64,000 bases of DNA from Roseomonas marmotae (GCF_017654485.1 NZ_CP061094.1:62001-126000), one strand, 5' to 3'. Counted from the stretch's first letter, positions 54,826-63,536 are shown. A program made the numbers and translations. The notes: a model not told the origin generated them from the letters alone.

Positions 54826-55685
54826 GAGGTTGTTATGGACCTGCGGCCAGTTGAGCAGCCTGCTTGAGCATGATGCACGTGAAGGCGACGAGGTGCAGGT
54901 CGGCAAGGGTGCTGGCATAGCGCTCATAGTCCTTCACCAAACGGCGGAAGCGAGTAGCCCAAGCAAAGGAGCGTTCCACCACCCAGCGTCGCGGCAGCAG
55001 CACAAAGCCGCGCTTGGCCTCCGGCAGCTTGATCACCTCCAACTCGATGCCATGCGCCTTGGCAGCGTCGGCCGCCTTCTGGCCGGTATAGCCCTGGTCG
55101 ACATAGGCCAGATCGACGCTCTGGCCCGTCGAGGCCTGCACGGCTTGGGCAAGCCGCCCAACCTCAGCGCGGTCGTCGGCACTGGCAGGCGTAACGTGCA
55201 GCGCCAGCAGATGCCCCAGCGTGTCCACCGCCAGGTGCAGCTTGGAACCCTTCTTGCGCTTGGCGCCATCGTAGCCCGCCCGCTCGCCGCTCTCTGGCGT
55301 GGAGCGCAAGGTCCGGCTGTCCAGGATGGCAGCGGTGGGCTGCGCCTTCCGTCCGGCAGCTAGCCGCAGCACGGTGCGGAGGTCCTCGGCCAGTGCCTCG
55401 AAGCAGCCTGCCGTCAGCCAGCGCTGCGTCTGCTGGTACACCGCCGCCCAGGGTGGCAGGTCATTCGGCATCCAGCGCCAGGGCGCGCCGGTCTTCACCA
55501 CGTAGCGCAAGCCGTTGAACACTTCGCGCAGGGGATGCTCCCGCTGCCCAGCCTGCTCCGGCAAGAGCGTCAGATAGGGCGCGACCAGCGCCCATTCTTC
55601 ATCAGATACATCGGATGGATACGGCTTGCGGGAACTCATGCCCCGCAACCTGGTCGTTACCAGCCCAGAGGTCCATAACAACCTC
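54826..55685 (-). mobile_element. Complete IS5-family insertion sequence (860 bases)
   Basis: Perfect 16-base terminal inverted repeats GAGGTTGTTATGGACC lie at 54826-54841 and, inverted, 55670-55685. TA flanks both ends (54824-54825 and 55686-55687), the expected short target duplication for part of the IS5 family (IS427-like). The element contains one intact transposase gene. It has inserted into the toxin-like gene in the same orientation, and its ends allow exact reconstruction of the target. Confidence 0.9.
54833..55639 (-). CDS. IS5-family DDE transposase
   Basis: A 268-residue transposase, uninterrupted. An N-terminal helix-turn-helix region (DVSDEEWALVAPYLTLLPEQ) is followed by the catalytic core: Asp in AILDSRTLRST, Asp in YVDQGYTGQ, and Glu in WVVERSFAWATRFRRL, the Y-(2)-R-(3)-E type segment of IS4/IS5 enzymes. 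ATG 55639 is preferred; the longer frame starts inside the terminal repeat. It ends 7 bases inside the left end of the element. The enzyme appears complete and so potentially active. Confidence 0.9.
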   Translation of the reverse strand: MSSRKPYPSDVSDEEWALVAPYLTLLPEQAGQREHPLREVFNGLRYVVKTGAPWRWMPNDLPPWAAVYQQTQRWLTAGCFEALAEDLRTVLRLAAGRKAQPTAAILDSRTLRSTPESGERAGYDGAKRKKGSKLHLAVDTLGHLLALHVTPASADDRAEVGRLAQAVQASTGQSVDLAYVDQGYTGQKAADAAKAHGIELEVIKLPEAKRGFVLLPRRWVVERSFAWATRFRRLVKDYERYASTLADLHLVAFTCIMLKQAAQLAAGP

Positions 55686-55697
55686 TAGGTTTACCAT

Positions 55698-56087
55698 CTC
55701 CGCCGGGCTCCATCCACTCCTCCATTTATGCCGGTCGCTGTTATCCCGGGCGGCGCCCCGGCCCTCAGGCTGGGCCGACTGCCCGCCGTCGGCTGGAGCA
55801 TGATCCGGCCCGGTATCGTGATCCGCGGATGGGCCTGGCTGTAAATCTGCTGGATGCGCCGGCGGTGCGTCCCTGTGCGTGACATCATCCGGATCAGCGG
55901 CGTCATCCACCGTTCCCGGAATTTCCATCGGCTGGGTTGCAAGCGGCTGCAAATCGATCAACGGCTGCGATTCCCCTGAATCTCCGGCATCATCCGGCCC
56001 TTTTTTGCCGATGCAGCAGGCTTCCTGAAACCAGGCGGCAAAAGGGATACCCAGAATCTCACTGATCCTCGTTTGTCGAGGACCCAG
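55698..56087 (-). other. Open low-complexity frame upstream of the toxin-like gene, with an Xre-like start
   Basis: The toxin reading frame stays open upstream from 55698 to the TAG at 56088-56090. It encodes a Pro/Asp/Ala-rich, probably disordered stretch (for example DDAADPDDVTHRDAPPAHPA), preceded by LGPRQTRISEILGIPFAAWF at about 56087-56028, which looks like the last helices of an Xre-type repressor. A TTG at 55961 is the only reasonable start within it. Either the toxin gene begins at ATG 55697 and this is a remnant, or the gene had a disordered N-terminal extension suited to secretion. I cannot decide between these. Confidence 0.4.
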
Positions 56088-56161
56088 CTAGCAGACCATC
56101 CGCGGCGGGCGGGTATGCGGAATGGTGATGCCGCGAATGCCTCCCCGCGCGCCGCCTGCTC

Positions 56162-57376
56162 TCAGGCCGGGACGAGGCGCGCGCGGCTGCGCAGCAGCAG
56201 CATCGCCACGATCAGCACATTCGCCGCGTTCCAGACCATGCCGTTCAGGAAGGCGGCGGCATAGCTGCCCGTGGCGTCGAAGATGACGCCGGAGAGCCAG
56301 CCGCCCAGCGCCATGCCAACCAGCGTCGCCGTCAGCACGATGCCCACCCGCGTCCCGATCTCGGAGGCCGGGAAGTTCTCCCGCACGATAACGGCATAGG
56401 AGGGCACGATGCCGCCCTGCACCAGCCCGAAGAGCGCCGAGAGCATGTAGAGCGAGGCCAGCCCGTCGAAGAACAGGAACAGCGACAGCGACATCCCCTG
56501 CAGCACCGCCCCCAGCATCAGCGTCCGCAGCCCGCCGATGCGGTCGGCAAGCAGGCCCGAGGCGAGGCGGGAGACGATGCCGCAGGCCAGCATCAGGGAC
56601 AGCATCTCCGCCCCCCGCGCCACGCCGTAGCCGAGGTCGCCGCAATAGGCGACGATATGCACCTGCGGCATCGCCATGGCGACGCAGCAGGCCACCCCGG
56701 CCGTGGAGAGGATGAGCGTCAGCCCGTTGCGCGAGAGGCCGAGCGGCCTGGCCTGGCCCTCGTCGCCCGCCAGCCTGCCGCCCTGCGAGCCTGGCGCCCG
56801 CGCGCGCAGCAACAGTGCCAGCGGCAGCATCGTCACCAGCAGGATGGCGCCGATGGCGACATGGGCCATGCGCCATCCATAGGCTCCCATCAGCCAGGTC
56901 AGGATGGGCGGCCAGACGGCGCCCGCCAGGTAGTTGCCGGAGGCCGCCAGGGCCACCGCGATCCCGCGCCGCCGCCGGAACCAGAGCGATGCATCGGCCA
57001 CCAGCGGCGAGAAGGAGGCGGAGGCGCCGAACATGCCGATCAACAGCCCCTGCGCCAGGGTGAAGACGGTGAGGCTCGGCGCCATCCCCGCCAGCACATA
57101 GCCGGCGCAGAGCACCAGGATCGCGCCGAGCAGCGGCTTCATGACGCCGAAGCGGTCCGTGAGGCGCCCCATCAGGATTCCGCCCGCGCCGAAGCCGAGC
57201 ATGGTGATCGTATAGGGCAGGGACGCCGCGCCGCGCGTGACGCCGAATTCGGCCTGCACGGCCGGCAGCGCCACGATGACGGACCACATCCCCGCCCCGC
57301 CGAGCGTGGAGAGCGCGACGATGGCGCAGAGGCGGATCCAGGCGGCGCGGGAATCCAGCAGCTGCTCGCCGGTCAT
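56162..57376 (-). CDS. MFS transporter
   Basis: A 404-residue major facilitator with twelve predicted membrane segments. The motif A-like loop GRLTDRFGVMKPLLG lies between helices 2 and 3, and the second half has a matching ADRIGGLRTL loop. The type resembles MFS carriers of the monocarboxylate/oxalate-formate group, but the substrate is unknown. The ATG at 57376 overlaps the nitroreductase stop by 4 bases, so the two genes are co-translated. Confidence 0.85.
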   Translation of the reverse strand: MTGEQLLDSRAAWIRLCAIVALSTLGGAGMWSVIVALPAVQAEFGVTRGAASLPYTITMLGFGAGGILMGRLTDRFGVMKPLLGAILVLCAGYVLAGMAPSLTVFTLAQGLLIGMFGASASFSPLVADASLWFRRRRGIAVALAASGNYLAGAVWPPILTWLMGAYGWRMAHVAIGAILLVTMLPLALLLRARAPGSQGGRLAGDEGQARPLGLSRNGLTLILSTAGVACCVAMAMPQVHIVAYCGDLGYGVARGAEMLSLMLACGIVSRLASGLLADRIGGLRTLMLGAVLQGMSLSLFLFFDGLASLYMLSALFGLVQGGIVPSYAVIVRENFPASEIGTRVGIVLTATLVGMALGGWLSGVIFDATGSYAAAFLNGMVWNAANVLIVAMLLLRSRARLVPA

Positions 57377-58044
57377 GCCGCGGACCCGAAGCGCACGAAA
57401 TCGGACAAGGGCGCGCGTTCCGTCTCCAGGCGGTTGGCAGGCTCCTCCGGGTCCGCCCGGCCGAGCGCCATGCCGCAGACGAGGACCTCGCCCTCCGGGA
57501 TGCCGAGATGGGCACGCAGCACGTCATGGTGCTCGCAGAAGGCCGCCTGCGGGCAGGTATCCAGCCCGAAGCCACGGGCCGCGAGCATGATGGATTGCAG
57601 GAACATCCCGTAGTCGAGCCAGGAGCCCTGTTCCAGGTCGCGGTCGATGGTGAAGACCAGCCCGACCGGCGCGCCGAAGAAGTCGAAGTTGCGCGCGCGC
57701 TGCGCCTGCCCGGCGGCATGGTCGCCCCTGGCGACGCCGGCCAGCGCATAGAGGTCCCAGCCCACCTTGCGGCGGCGCGAGAGGTAGGGCTCACGCCAGT
57801 TGCGGGGGTAGTACTGGTATTCGCGCGGCGGCATGGCGCCCGCGGCATTGGCCGCGCGCAGGGCGGCGGAAAGCCGCGCCTTCTCCTCGCCCTGCGTGAC
57901 CCGCACCTTCCAGGGCTGGATATTGGAGCCGGAGGGCGCCCGCGCCGCGATGGTCAGGATGGCCTCGATGGTGGCGCGCGGCACGGGGTCGGGCAGGAAG
58001 CCGCGCAGGCTGCGGCGCGTGGCCATCGCCTCGAATACGTCCAT
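57373..58044 (-). CDS. Nitroreductase-family FMN-dependent oxidoreductase
   Basis: A 223-residue flavoprotein. RRSLRGFLPDPVPRATIEAILTIAARAPSGSNIQPW is the typical N-terminal FMN-binding segment, and DYGMFLQSIMLAARGFGLDTCPQ and VLVCGMALGRAD mark the rest of the fold. Members reduce nitroaromatics, quinones or related acceptors. It leads a two-gene operon with the MFS transporter. The substrate is unknown. Confidence 0.85.
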   Translation of the reverse strand: MDVFEAMATRRSLRGFLPDPVPRATIEAILTIAARAPSGSNIQPWKVRVTQGEEKARLSAALRAANAAGAMPPREYQYYPRNWREPYLSRRRKVGWDLYALAGVARGDHAAGQAQRARNFDFFGAPVGLVFTIDRDLEQGSWLDYGMFLQSIMLAARGFGLDTCPQAAFCEHHDVLRAHLGIPEGEVLVCGMALGRADPEEPANRLETERAPLSDFVRFGSAA

Positions 58045-58355
58045 GCCCGGCGTTCCCCTCCAGAGATGAGCGTCCCGTCACAGGCACGCGGTAGCAGTCT
58101 GGCCCAGGGATGGGGGGCGCGCCAGATGGGGGCGGCGGGCCGGGCGCGGTAATTCCTGCGCGACCCGTATGCAGCCATGGCCAAGCCTGCGCGTTGACTC
58201 CGCGCAACCGGACTGAGGGGGGACGCTGTGGGGGTGCTGATCGAGCAAGCCGGCGGCTGCATCCGCGGCGGCGTTCTGGAGCCTCCAGAGCACGCCATTC
58301 CACCCGCCTGACGGAAGCGGATGCCCCGCCGCCGTCAATTCCGGCCGGGACGGCC
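58045..58355. other. 311-base intergenic region between divergent genes
   Basis: No supportable gene is seen. Open frames through it are GC-rich extensions of the PQQ-dehydrogenase-like frame or its antisense. It must hold the promoters of the nitroreductase operon and of the oxidase operon, but no clear consensus or palindrome could be identified. Confidence 0.5.
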
Positions 58356-60098
58356 ATGAACCTCCCGGCCGCACCGCCGGCCTCCGGGGCTGGAAGGCCC
58401 GGCGTGGCGCGCCGGGACCTGCTCGGCTGCCTCGGCCTCGCGCTGGCGGCGCGGGGCGGGACGGCGGCGGGCCAGGGCCTGCCCGGTGCGACTGCCATGC
58501 TGACGCCGGAGAATGTCGGCGCCCTCCGGCCCGCCTTCACCTTCCGCACGGACCAGCCCGGCAGGCCCGTTGCCGCGCCGCTGGTCGCCGGGAACCGGCT
58601 GTTCCTGCTGACGCCCTTCCCGCACAGCCTCTATGCCATCGACCTCGCGCCCGGCGACCCCGTGGCCTGGCAGTACAGGCCGGAGGTGGATGGCCGTGCC
58701 GCCGGTCTGGCGGAAGGGGCCGGGCAGGGCGGCATGACCCTGATCGATGGCATGCTCTACCTGAACACGCTCGACGGCCGCAGCATCGCCCTCGACGCGG
58801 CGAGCGGCGCGGTGGCCTGGACGGCGCGGGTGGCCGACCCGGCGCGGGGCGAGACCCTCGCCGCCGCGCCGCTGGTGGCCGGCGGGCGCGTGTTCCTGGG
58901 CAATGCGGGGGACCGCTTCGGCGCGCGCGGATGGATCGCGGCGCTGGACCGGGCCACCGGGCGATTGCTCTGGCGGCGCCACAGCACCGGGCCGGACGCG
59001 GAGGTCGGCATCGGCCCGGATTTCCGCCCCACCGACCCGGCGGATGCGGCGGCGGAGCGGGGCACCGCCACCTGGCCGCCCGCTGCTTGGCAGCATGGCG
59101 GCGGCGGCGTCTCCGGCCCCATCCTCTGGGACGCGGATTCCGGCCTGATCTTCCATGGCACCGGCGCCCCGGCCCCCTGGAACCCCGAGCAGCGCCAGGG
59201 CGACAACCGCTGGACCTCCGGCCTCTTCGCGCGGGACGCCGCGACCGGCGCCGCCCGCTGGTTCGTGCCGCTGAACCCGCATGACCTCTACGGGCTGGGC
59301 GGGCAGGCGCCGGCCCTGCTGCTGGACCGTCCCTGGCAGGGCACCCCGCGCCGCCTGCTGGCGCATCCCGGCGCCAATGGCCATCTCTATGTGCTGGACC
59401 GGGAGAAAGGGGAGATCCTCTCCGCCGAACCCTTCGTGCCGGTGAATGCCACGGCGGGCGTGGAGCTGCGGACCGGCGCGCTGTCCCGCAACCCGGAGAA
59501 GGGAATCCGGCGCGGCGGCACCACGCGGCACATCTGCCCGGCCAGCCCCGGCGCGGTCACGGGCGCCTCCGCCTTCCTGGCCTCCACCGGCCTCCTCTAC
59601 ATCCCGGCCCGCCGCCTCTGCATGGACATGGAGGCGCGGAACGCCAACTTCATGCCGGGCACAGGCTTCACTGGCGCCAATCTGCGCGCCCGGCCCGATG
59701 GCGAGGCCCCTCCCGGCCTGCTGGTGGCCTGGGAGCCGGAAGGCGCGCGCCCGGCCTGGACGGCGCAGGAACCCTTTCCGCTGGAGGCGGATGTGCTGGC
59801 CACCGAGGGCGGGCTGGTCTTCCACGGCACGCCGGACGGGCTGCTGAAGGCGCGCGATGCCCGGACCGGCGCGGAGCTCTGGCGCTTCCAGGCGGATGCA
59901 CCGGTCACCAGCCGGCCGCTGGCCTTCACCGGGCCGGACGGGCGGCCCTGGCTGGCGGTGCTGGCGGGGTCGGACCAGCCGGCGGCGGAGACCGACATGC
60001 GCGACGCGACGGCGGCGGGCGGCCTGGCCAATGTGCTGCAGCGCCTGCCGCCGCCGCGCGACCCGGCCGTCACCCTGCATGTGTTCCGGCTGCCATGA
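58356..60098 (+). CDS. PQQ-dehydrogenase-like beta-propeller protein lacking active-site residues
   Basis: A 580-residue protein with a twin-arginine signal (ARRDLLGCLGLALAARGG, residues about 18-35) and an eight-bladed propeller of the quinoprotein alcohol dehydrogenase type (GTG-x-PAPWNPEQRQGDNRWT and FARDAATGAARW match this family). However, the residues expected for Ca2+ and PQQ are changed. The Glu ligand position reads NAGDRFGARG, the Asn ligand reads GTGA (residues 268-271), the catalytic Asp segment after NPHD (307-310) is shortened to LYG, and the paired cysteines are missing. It is therefore probably not an alcohol dehydrogenase. It is the first gene of the oxidase operon and overlaps the cytochrome c gene by 4 bases. 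Confidence 0.75.
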   Translation: MNLPAAPPASGAGRPGVARRDLLGCLGLALAARGGTAAGQGLPGATAMLTPENVGALRPAFTFRTDQPGRPVAAPLVAGNRLFLLTPFPHSLYAIDLAPGDPVAWQYRPEVDGRAAGLAEGAGQGGMTLIDGMLYLNTLDGRSIALDAASGAVAWTARVADPARGETLAAAPLVAGGRVFLGNAGDRFGARGWIAALDRATGRLLWRRHSTGPDAEVGIGPDFRPTDPADAAAERGTATWPPAAWQHGGGGVSGPILWDADSGLIFHGTGAPAPWNPEQRQGDNRWTSGLFARDAATGAARWFVPLNPHDLYGLGGQAPALLLDRPWQGTPRRLLAHPGANGHLYVLDREKGEILSAEPFVPVNATAGVELRTGALSRNPEKGIRRGGTTRHICPASPGAVTGASAFLASTGLLYIPARRLCMDMEARNANFMPGTGFTGANLRARPDGEAPPGLLVAWEPEGARPAWTAQEPFPLEADVLATEGGLVFHGTPDGLLKARDARTGAELWRFQADAPVTSRPLAFTGPDGRPWLAVLAGSDQPAAETDMRDATAAGGLANVLQRLPPPRDPAVTLHVFRLP

Positions 60099-60631
60099 CG
60101 CGGCATCTCGCCTGGGCGCTGGCCCTGCTCTCCCTGGCCGGCTGCAAGCGGGAGGCACGGCAGACGCGGCTGGACCCGCCGGTGGCCGAGGCGCTGGACC
60201 AGGTGCGCGTCATGCCCAATGGCATCAGCGGCCGGCCCGCCCCGGTGATCGCGGCCATGGGCGAGCCCTATGACGGCAATGCCTACCAGATCGCGCAGGG
60301 CAAGCGGCTCTATGAATGGTTCAACTGCCAGGGCTGCCACGCCGATGGCGGCGGCGCCTCCGGCCCCGCGCTGATGAATGGCTGGTGGCGCTATGGGCCG
60401 GACCCCGTCTCCGTCTTCCTCTCCATCCGCGACGGGCGGCCCAACGGCATGCCCGCCTTCCGGGACCGGCTGACCACGGAGCAGATCTGGCAGCTCACCG
60501 GTTATGTCCGGATGCTCGGCACCACCTCCATCAGCCTCGCGGCCCCAGGCCGCAACGACGCCATGCAGTCCCGCCCGGCCGAGAACCGCGCCCCCGCCAT
60601 GCTGCCGCCCGGCCCGCCCCCGAGCCGATGA
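60095..60631 (+). CDS. Lipoprotein c-type cytochrome
   Basis: A 178-residue cytochrome c. A lipobox (SLAGC, Cys17) ends the signal, giving a membrane-anchored periplasmic lipoprotein. The haem motif is CQGCH near residue 79, and the likely Met ligand lies in GMPAFRD. It is a single-haem class I domain like the cbb3 subunit III/CccA group. Its place between the propeller protein and the oxidase suggests that it delivers electrons to the oxidase. Confidence 0.85.
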   Translation: MTRHLAWALALLSLAGCKREARQTRLDPPVAEALDQVRVMPNGISGRPAPVIAAMGEPYDGNAYQIAQGKRLYEWFNCQGCHADGGGASGPALMNGWWRYGPDPVSVFLSIRDGRPNGMPAFRDRLTTEQIWQLTGYVRMLGTTSISLAAPGRNDAMQSRPAENRAPAMLPPGPPPSR

Positions 60632-61626
60632 CGACGCACCGCATCCCGCGCGCGATCGCCTCCCTGGCGCCGCTCCTGTCCTGCGCCGGCTGCTCGGGCT
60701 GGCAATCCGTCCTGGCGCCCGGGGCCGATGCGGCGCAGCGGCTGGACGGGCTTTTCTGGCTCTTCACCATCACCTGCGCCGCCGTCTGGGCAGCCGTCAT
60801 GCTGGTGCTGGCCGCGGCCCTCTGGCGCCGCCGCAGGCAGGAGGACCGGCGGGCGGAAGGGCGCGCGGGATTCTTCGTCGGCGCGGCGGTCGCGGCCACG
60901 GTCCTGATCGTCTCGGGCCTGACGCTGGCGAGCTACTTCACCACGCGTGGCATCGCGGCGGACCCGCCCGATGCGCTGGTGGTGCGCCTGCGCGGCTACC
61001 AGTGGTGGTGGGAAGTCACCTATGCGGACCCCGCGCCGGACCGTGCCTTCGTCACGGCCAACGAGCTGCGCCTGCCGCTGGGCCGCCCGGTGCGGCTGGA
61101 ACTGGCGGCGGCGGATGTCATCCATTCCTTCTGGGTGCCCAACCTGGCCGGCAAGCAGGACATGATTCCCGGACGCGACAATACGCTGGTCTTCACGCCG
61201 CACCAGGCTGGCACCTTCCGCGCCCAATGCGCCGAGTTCTGCGGCCTGCAGCATGCCCGGATGGCGCTGCGCGTGGTGGTCGAGCCGCCCGAGGCCTTCG
61301 AGCGCTGGCGCGAGACCCAGCTCGCCGAGGCCACACCGCCCCGCACGCCCGAGGAAGAGGCCGGCCGGCGCGTGCTGGAGGAGAAGGCCTGCGCCGCCTG
61401 CCATACCGTGCGCGGCACCGCCGCCGCCGGCACGCTGGGGCCCGACCTGACGCATGTGGGCGGGCGGCAGACCATCGCGGCGGGCATGCTGCCCACCACG
61501 CGCGGCAGCCTGGCGGCCTGGATCGCCGACCCGCAGACCATCAAGCCCGGCAACAACATGCCGATGGTGCCGCTGACGGCCGGGGAGCTGCATGCCGTCT
61601 CCGCCTATCTGACGAGCCTGAAATGA
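60628..61626 (+). CDS. ctaC: caa3-type cytochrome c oxidase subunit II with fused cytochrome c
   Basis: A 332-residue subunit II. A lipobox-like SCAGC follows a signal; two membrane helices (about residues 40-65 and 80-105) precede the CuA domain with VIHSFWVPNLAGKQDMIPG and CAEFCGLQHARM (both Cys, Glu and His/Met CuA ligands). The C-terminal 90 residues are a cytochrome c with CAACH and a final PMVPL. The fused haem makes this the caa3 type. It overlaps the cytochrome c gene upstream and the subunit I gene downstream by 4 bases each. Confidence 0.92.
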   Translation: MTTHRIPRAIASLAPLLSCAGCSGWQSVLAPGADAAQRLDGLFWLFTITCAAVWAAVMLVLAAALWRRRRQEDRRAEGRAGFFVGAAVAATVLIVSGLTLASYFTTRGIAADPPDALVVRLRGYQWWWEVTYADPAPDRAFVTANELRLPLGRPVRLELAAADVIHSFWVPNLAGKQDMIPGRDNTLVFTPHQAGTFRAQCAEFCGLQHARMALRVVVEPPEAFERWRETQLAEATPPRTPEEEAGRRVLEEKACAACHTVRGTAAAGTLGPDLTHVGGRQTIAAGMLPTTRGSLAAWIADPQTIKPGNNMPMVPLTAGELHAVSAYLTSLK

Positions 61627-63536
61627 CGGCGGTGGAGGAGGACCGCGACCTGCGCGACAGCGCCATCGGCCCGGCGCAGCTGGAGGAGCGGCTGGCGCAT
61701 ACCTGGCGCACGCCCGGCGGGCTGCGGGGCATCTTCTCCGCCGTCGATCACAAGATCATCGGCCGCCGCTACATCATCACCGCCTTCGCCTTCCTGGTGC
61801 TGGGCGGCGTGCTGGCCCTGCTGATGCGCCTGCAACTGGCGCGGCCCGAGGCGCGTGTGCTCTCGCCCGACCTGTACAACCAGATCTTCACCATCCACGG
61901 CGCGAACATGATGTTCCTCTTCGCCGTGCCGGTGATGGAGGCCATGGCCGTCTACCTGCTGCCGCTGATGATCGGCACGCGCAACATCGCCTTCCCCCGC
62001 CTCGGCGCCTTCTCCTACTGGGTCTATCTCTTCGGCGGCATCATGCTCTGGGGCGCCTTCATCCTGCAGGCGGGGCCGGATGTCGGGTGGTTCGCCTATG
62101 TGCCGCTCTCCGGCCCGCAATTCGCCGCCGGCAAGCGCGCCGATATCTGGGCGCAGATGATCACCTTCACCGAGATCTCGGCGCTGGCCGTGGCGGTGGA
62201 GATCGTGGTGACCGTGCTGAAGCAGCGCGCGCCGGGCATGTCGCTGGACCGCATCCCGCTGCTGGTCTGGGCGCTGCTGGTGACGGCCTTCATGATCATC
62301 ATGGCCATGCCGGCGGTGGTGACGGCCAGCTCCATGCTGATCCTGGACCGGCTGGTGGGCACGCATTTCTTCAACCCGGCCGAGGGCGGGGACGTGCTGC
62401 TGTGGCAGCACCTCTTCTGGTTCTTCGGCCATCCGGAGGTCTACATCATCTTCATCCCGGCGGTGGGCATGATCTCCTCCATGCTGCCGGCCTTCGTGCG
62501 GCGGCCGGTCTTCGGCTACTTGCCGCTGGTGATGGCGCTGCTGTCGATGGGGCTGCTCGCCTTCGGGCTCTGGGTGCACCACATGTTCACCACCGGCCTG
62601 CCGCGGCTGGGGGAGAGCTTCTTCACCGCCTCCTCCATGGCCATCGCCGTGCCGGCGGGGGTGCAGGTCTTCTGCTGGCTGGCCACCATCTGGCTCGGGC
62701 GCCCGGTCTTCCGCGTGCCTTTCCTGTTCATCCTGGCCTTCTTCTTCACCTTCGTGCTGGGTGGGCTGACCGGCGTGATGGTGGCCTCCGTGCCGCTCGA
62801 TACCCAGGTGCACGACACCTATTTCGTCGTCGCCCATTTCCACTACGTGCTGGTGGGCGGCGCCGTCTTCCCGCTGCTGGGCGGCGTCTACTACTGGTTC
62901 CCCAAGATCACGGGCCGGATGATGAGCGAGCGCATCGGCCGCTGGGTGGTGGCGCTGCTGTTCCTGGGCTTCAACTTCACCTTCTTCCCCATGCATATCC
63001 TGGGGCTGCAGGGCATGACGCGGCGCATCTACACCTACCCGGCCGAGATGGGCTGGGGCGGCATGAACCTCTTCGTCAGCCTGATGTCGGTGGTGCTGGC
63101 GGCGGGCTTCCTGTTGTTCTTCATCGATGCCTTCCGCGCGGCCCGCCACGGCCCGCCGGCCGGCGACAACCCCTGGGACGCGCCGACGCTGGAATGGGCC
63201 ACCTCCTCCCCCCCGCCGCCCTACAACTTCGCCCGCATCCCCGTCGTCACCGGCCCCAGCCCCCTCTGGGACGAGCGGGAGGCGCTGCCGGTGGCCGAGG
63301 GCCTCAGCATCCACCGGCGGGAGCTGCTGATCACCAGCATGGGAGAGGCGAGGCCCGAGGCGCGGGAGACCTCGCCGCAGAATTCGGTCTGGCCCTTCTG
63401 GGCCGCCGTGGCCACCAGCCTGCTGCTGGTCGGTTCCATCTTCACGCCCTGGGCGGTGGTCTGGGGCGCCATCCCCGTGGCCGTGGCGCTGATCGGCTGG
63501 TTCTGGCCGCGCGGCACGCCGGAGGATGATGCATGA
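61623..63536 (+). CDS. ctaD: Cytochrome c oxidase subunit I
   Basis: A 637-residue haem-copper oxidase subunit I with the usual twelve core helices and a C-terminal extension carrying about two more. Key motifs are FTIHGANMMFLF (low-spin haem His), WQHLFWFFGHPEVYIIFIP (CuB His and cross-linked Tyr), VHHMFTTG (CuB His pair) and DTYFVVAHFHYVLVGG (haem a3 and haem a His). It lies between subunits II and III with 4-base overlaps at both ends. Terminal reduction of O2 to water with proton pumping. Confidence 0.95.
   Translation: MTAVEEDRDLRDSAIGPAQLEERLAHTWRTPGGLRGIFSAVDHKIIGRRYIITAFAFLVLGGVLALLMRLQLARPEARVLSPDLYNQIFTIHGANMMFLFAVPVMEAMAVYLLPLMIGTRNIAFPRLGAFSYWVYLFGGIMLWGAFILQAGPDVGWFAYVPLSGPQFAAGKRADIWAQMITFTEISALAVAVEIVVTVLKQRAPGMSLDRIPLLVWALLVTAFMIIMAMPAVVTASSMLILDRLVGTHFFNPAEGGDVLLWQHLFWFFGHPEVYIIFIPAVGMISSMLPAFVRRPVFGYLPLVMALLSMGLLAFGLWVHHMFTTGLPRLGESFFTASSMAIAVPAGVQVFCWLATIWLGRPVFRVPFLFILAFFFTFVLGGLTGVMVASVPLDTQVHDTYFVVAHFHYVLVGGAVFPLLGGVYYWFPKITGRMMSERIGRWVVALLFLGFNFTFFPMHILGLQGMTRRIYTYPAEMGWGGMNLFVSLMSVVLAAGFLLFFIDAFRAARHGPPAGDNPWDAPTLEWATSSPPPPYNFARIPVVTGPSPLWDEREALPVAEGLSIHRRELLITSMGEARPEARETSPQNSVWPFWAAVATSLLLVGSIFTPWAVVWGAIPVAVALIGWFWPRGTPEDDA

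Larger units (their letters stand above)
53666..55697 (-). pseudogene. ShET2/OspD3-like toxin gene, interrupted by an IS5-family element
   Basis: The 3' part (53666-54823) is open on the minus strand right up to the IS edge, and the frame resumes at 55686-55697 (ATG GTA AAC CTA). Removing 54826-55685 and one TA copy gives an uninterrupted 389-residue protein from ATG 55697. It resembles Shigella ShET2 (OspD3/SenA), as I recall it, along its length. The N-terminal NLNGKAETTDGEAITCRTLA corresponds to the segment with the catalytic Cys. THVMAVSV...TTYDPNIT corresponds to the His and Asp segment (Cys18, His114, Asp135 from this start). The C-terminal half has ankyrin-like repeats (SGLSFAAQSGNSKVFVEYL; LTAAHATPGNLLLKALDTADIAYVEVV). 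The 320-residue frame left from ATG 54628 lacks the Cys. Base composition is AT-richer than the neighbours. Function by family: type III-delivered cysteine protease; in this host it is inferred only. Confidence 0.75.

Noticed and set aside
60504..63536. A 1010-residue open frame on the + strand covering the oxidase genes
   Set aside because: It joins the true subunit I frame to an out-of-frame shadow of subunit II; the 4-base overlap at 61623 fixes the real start.
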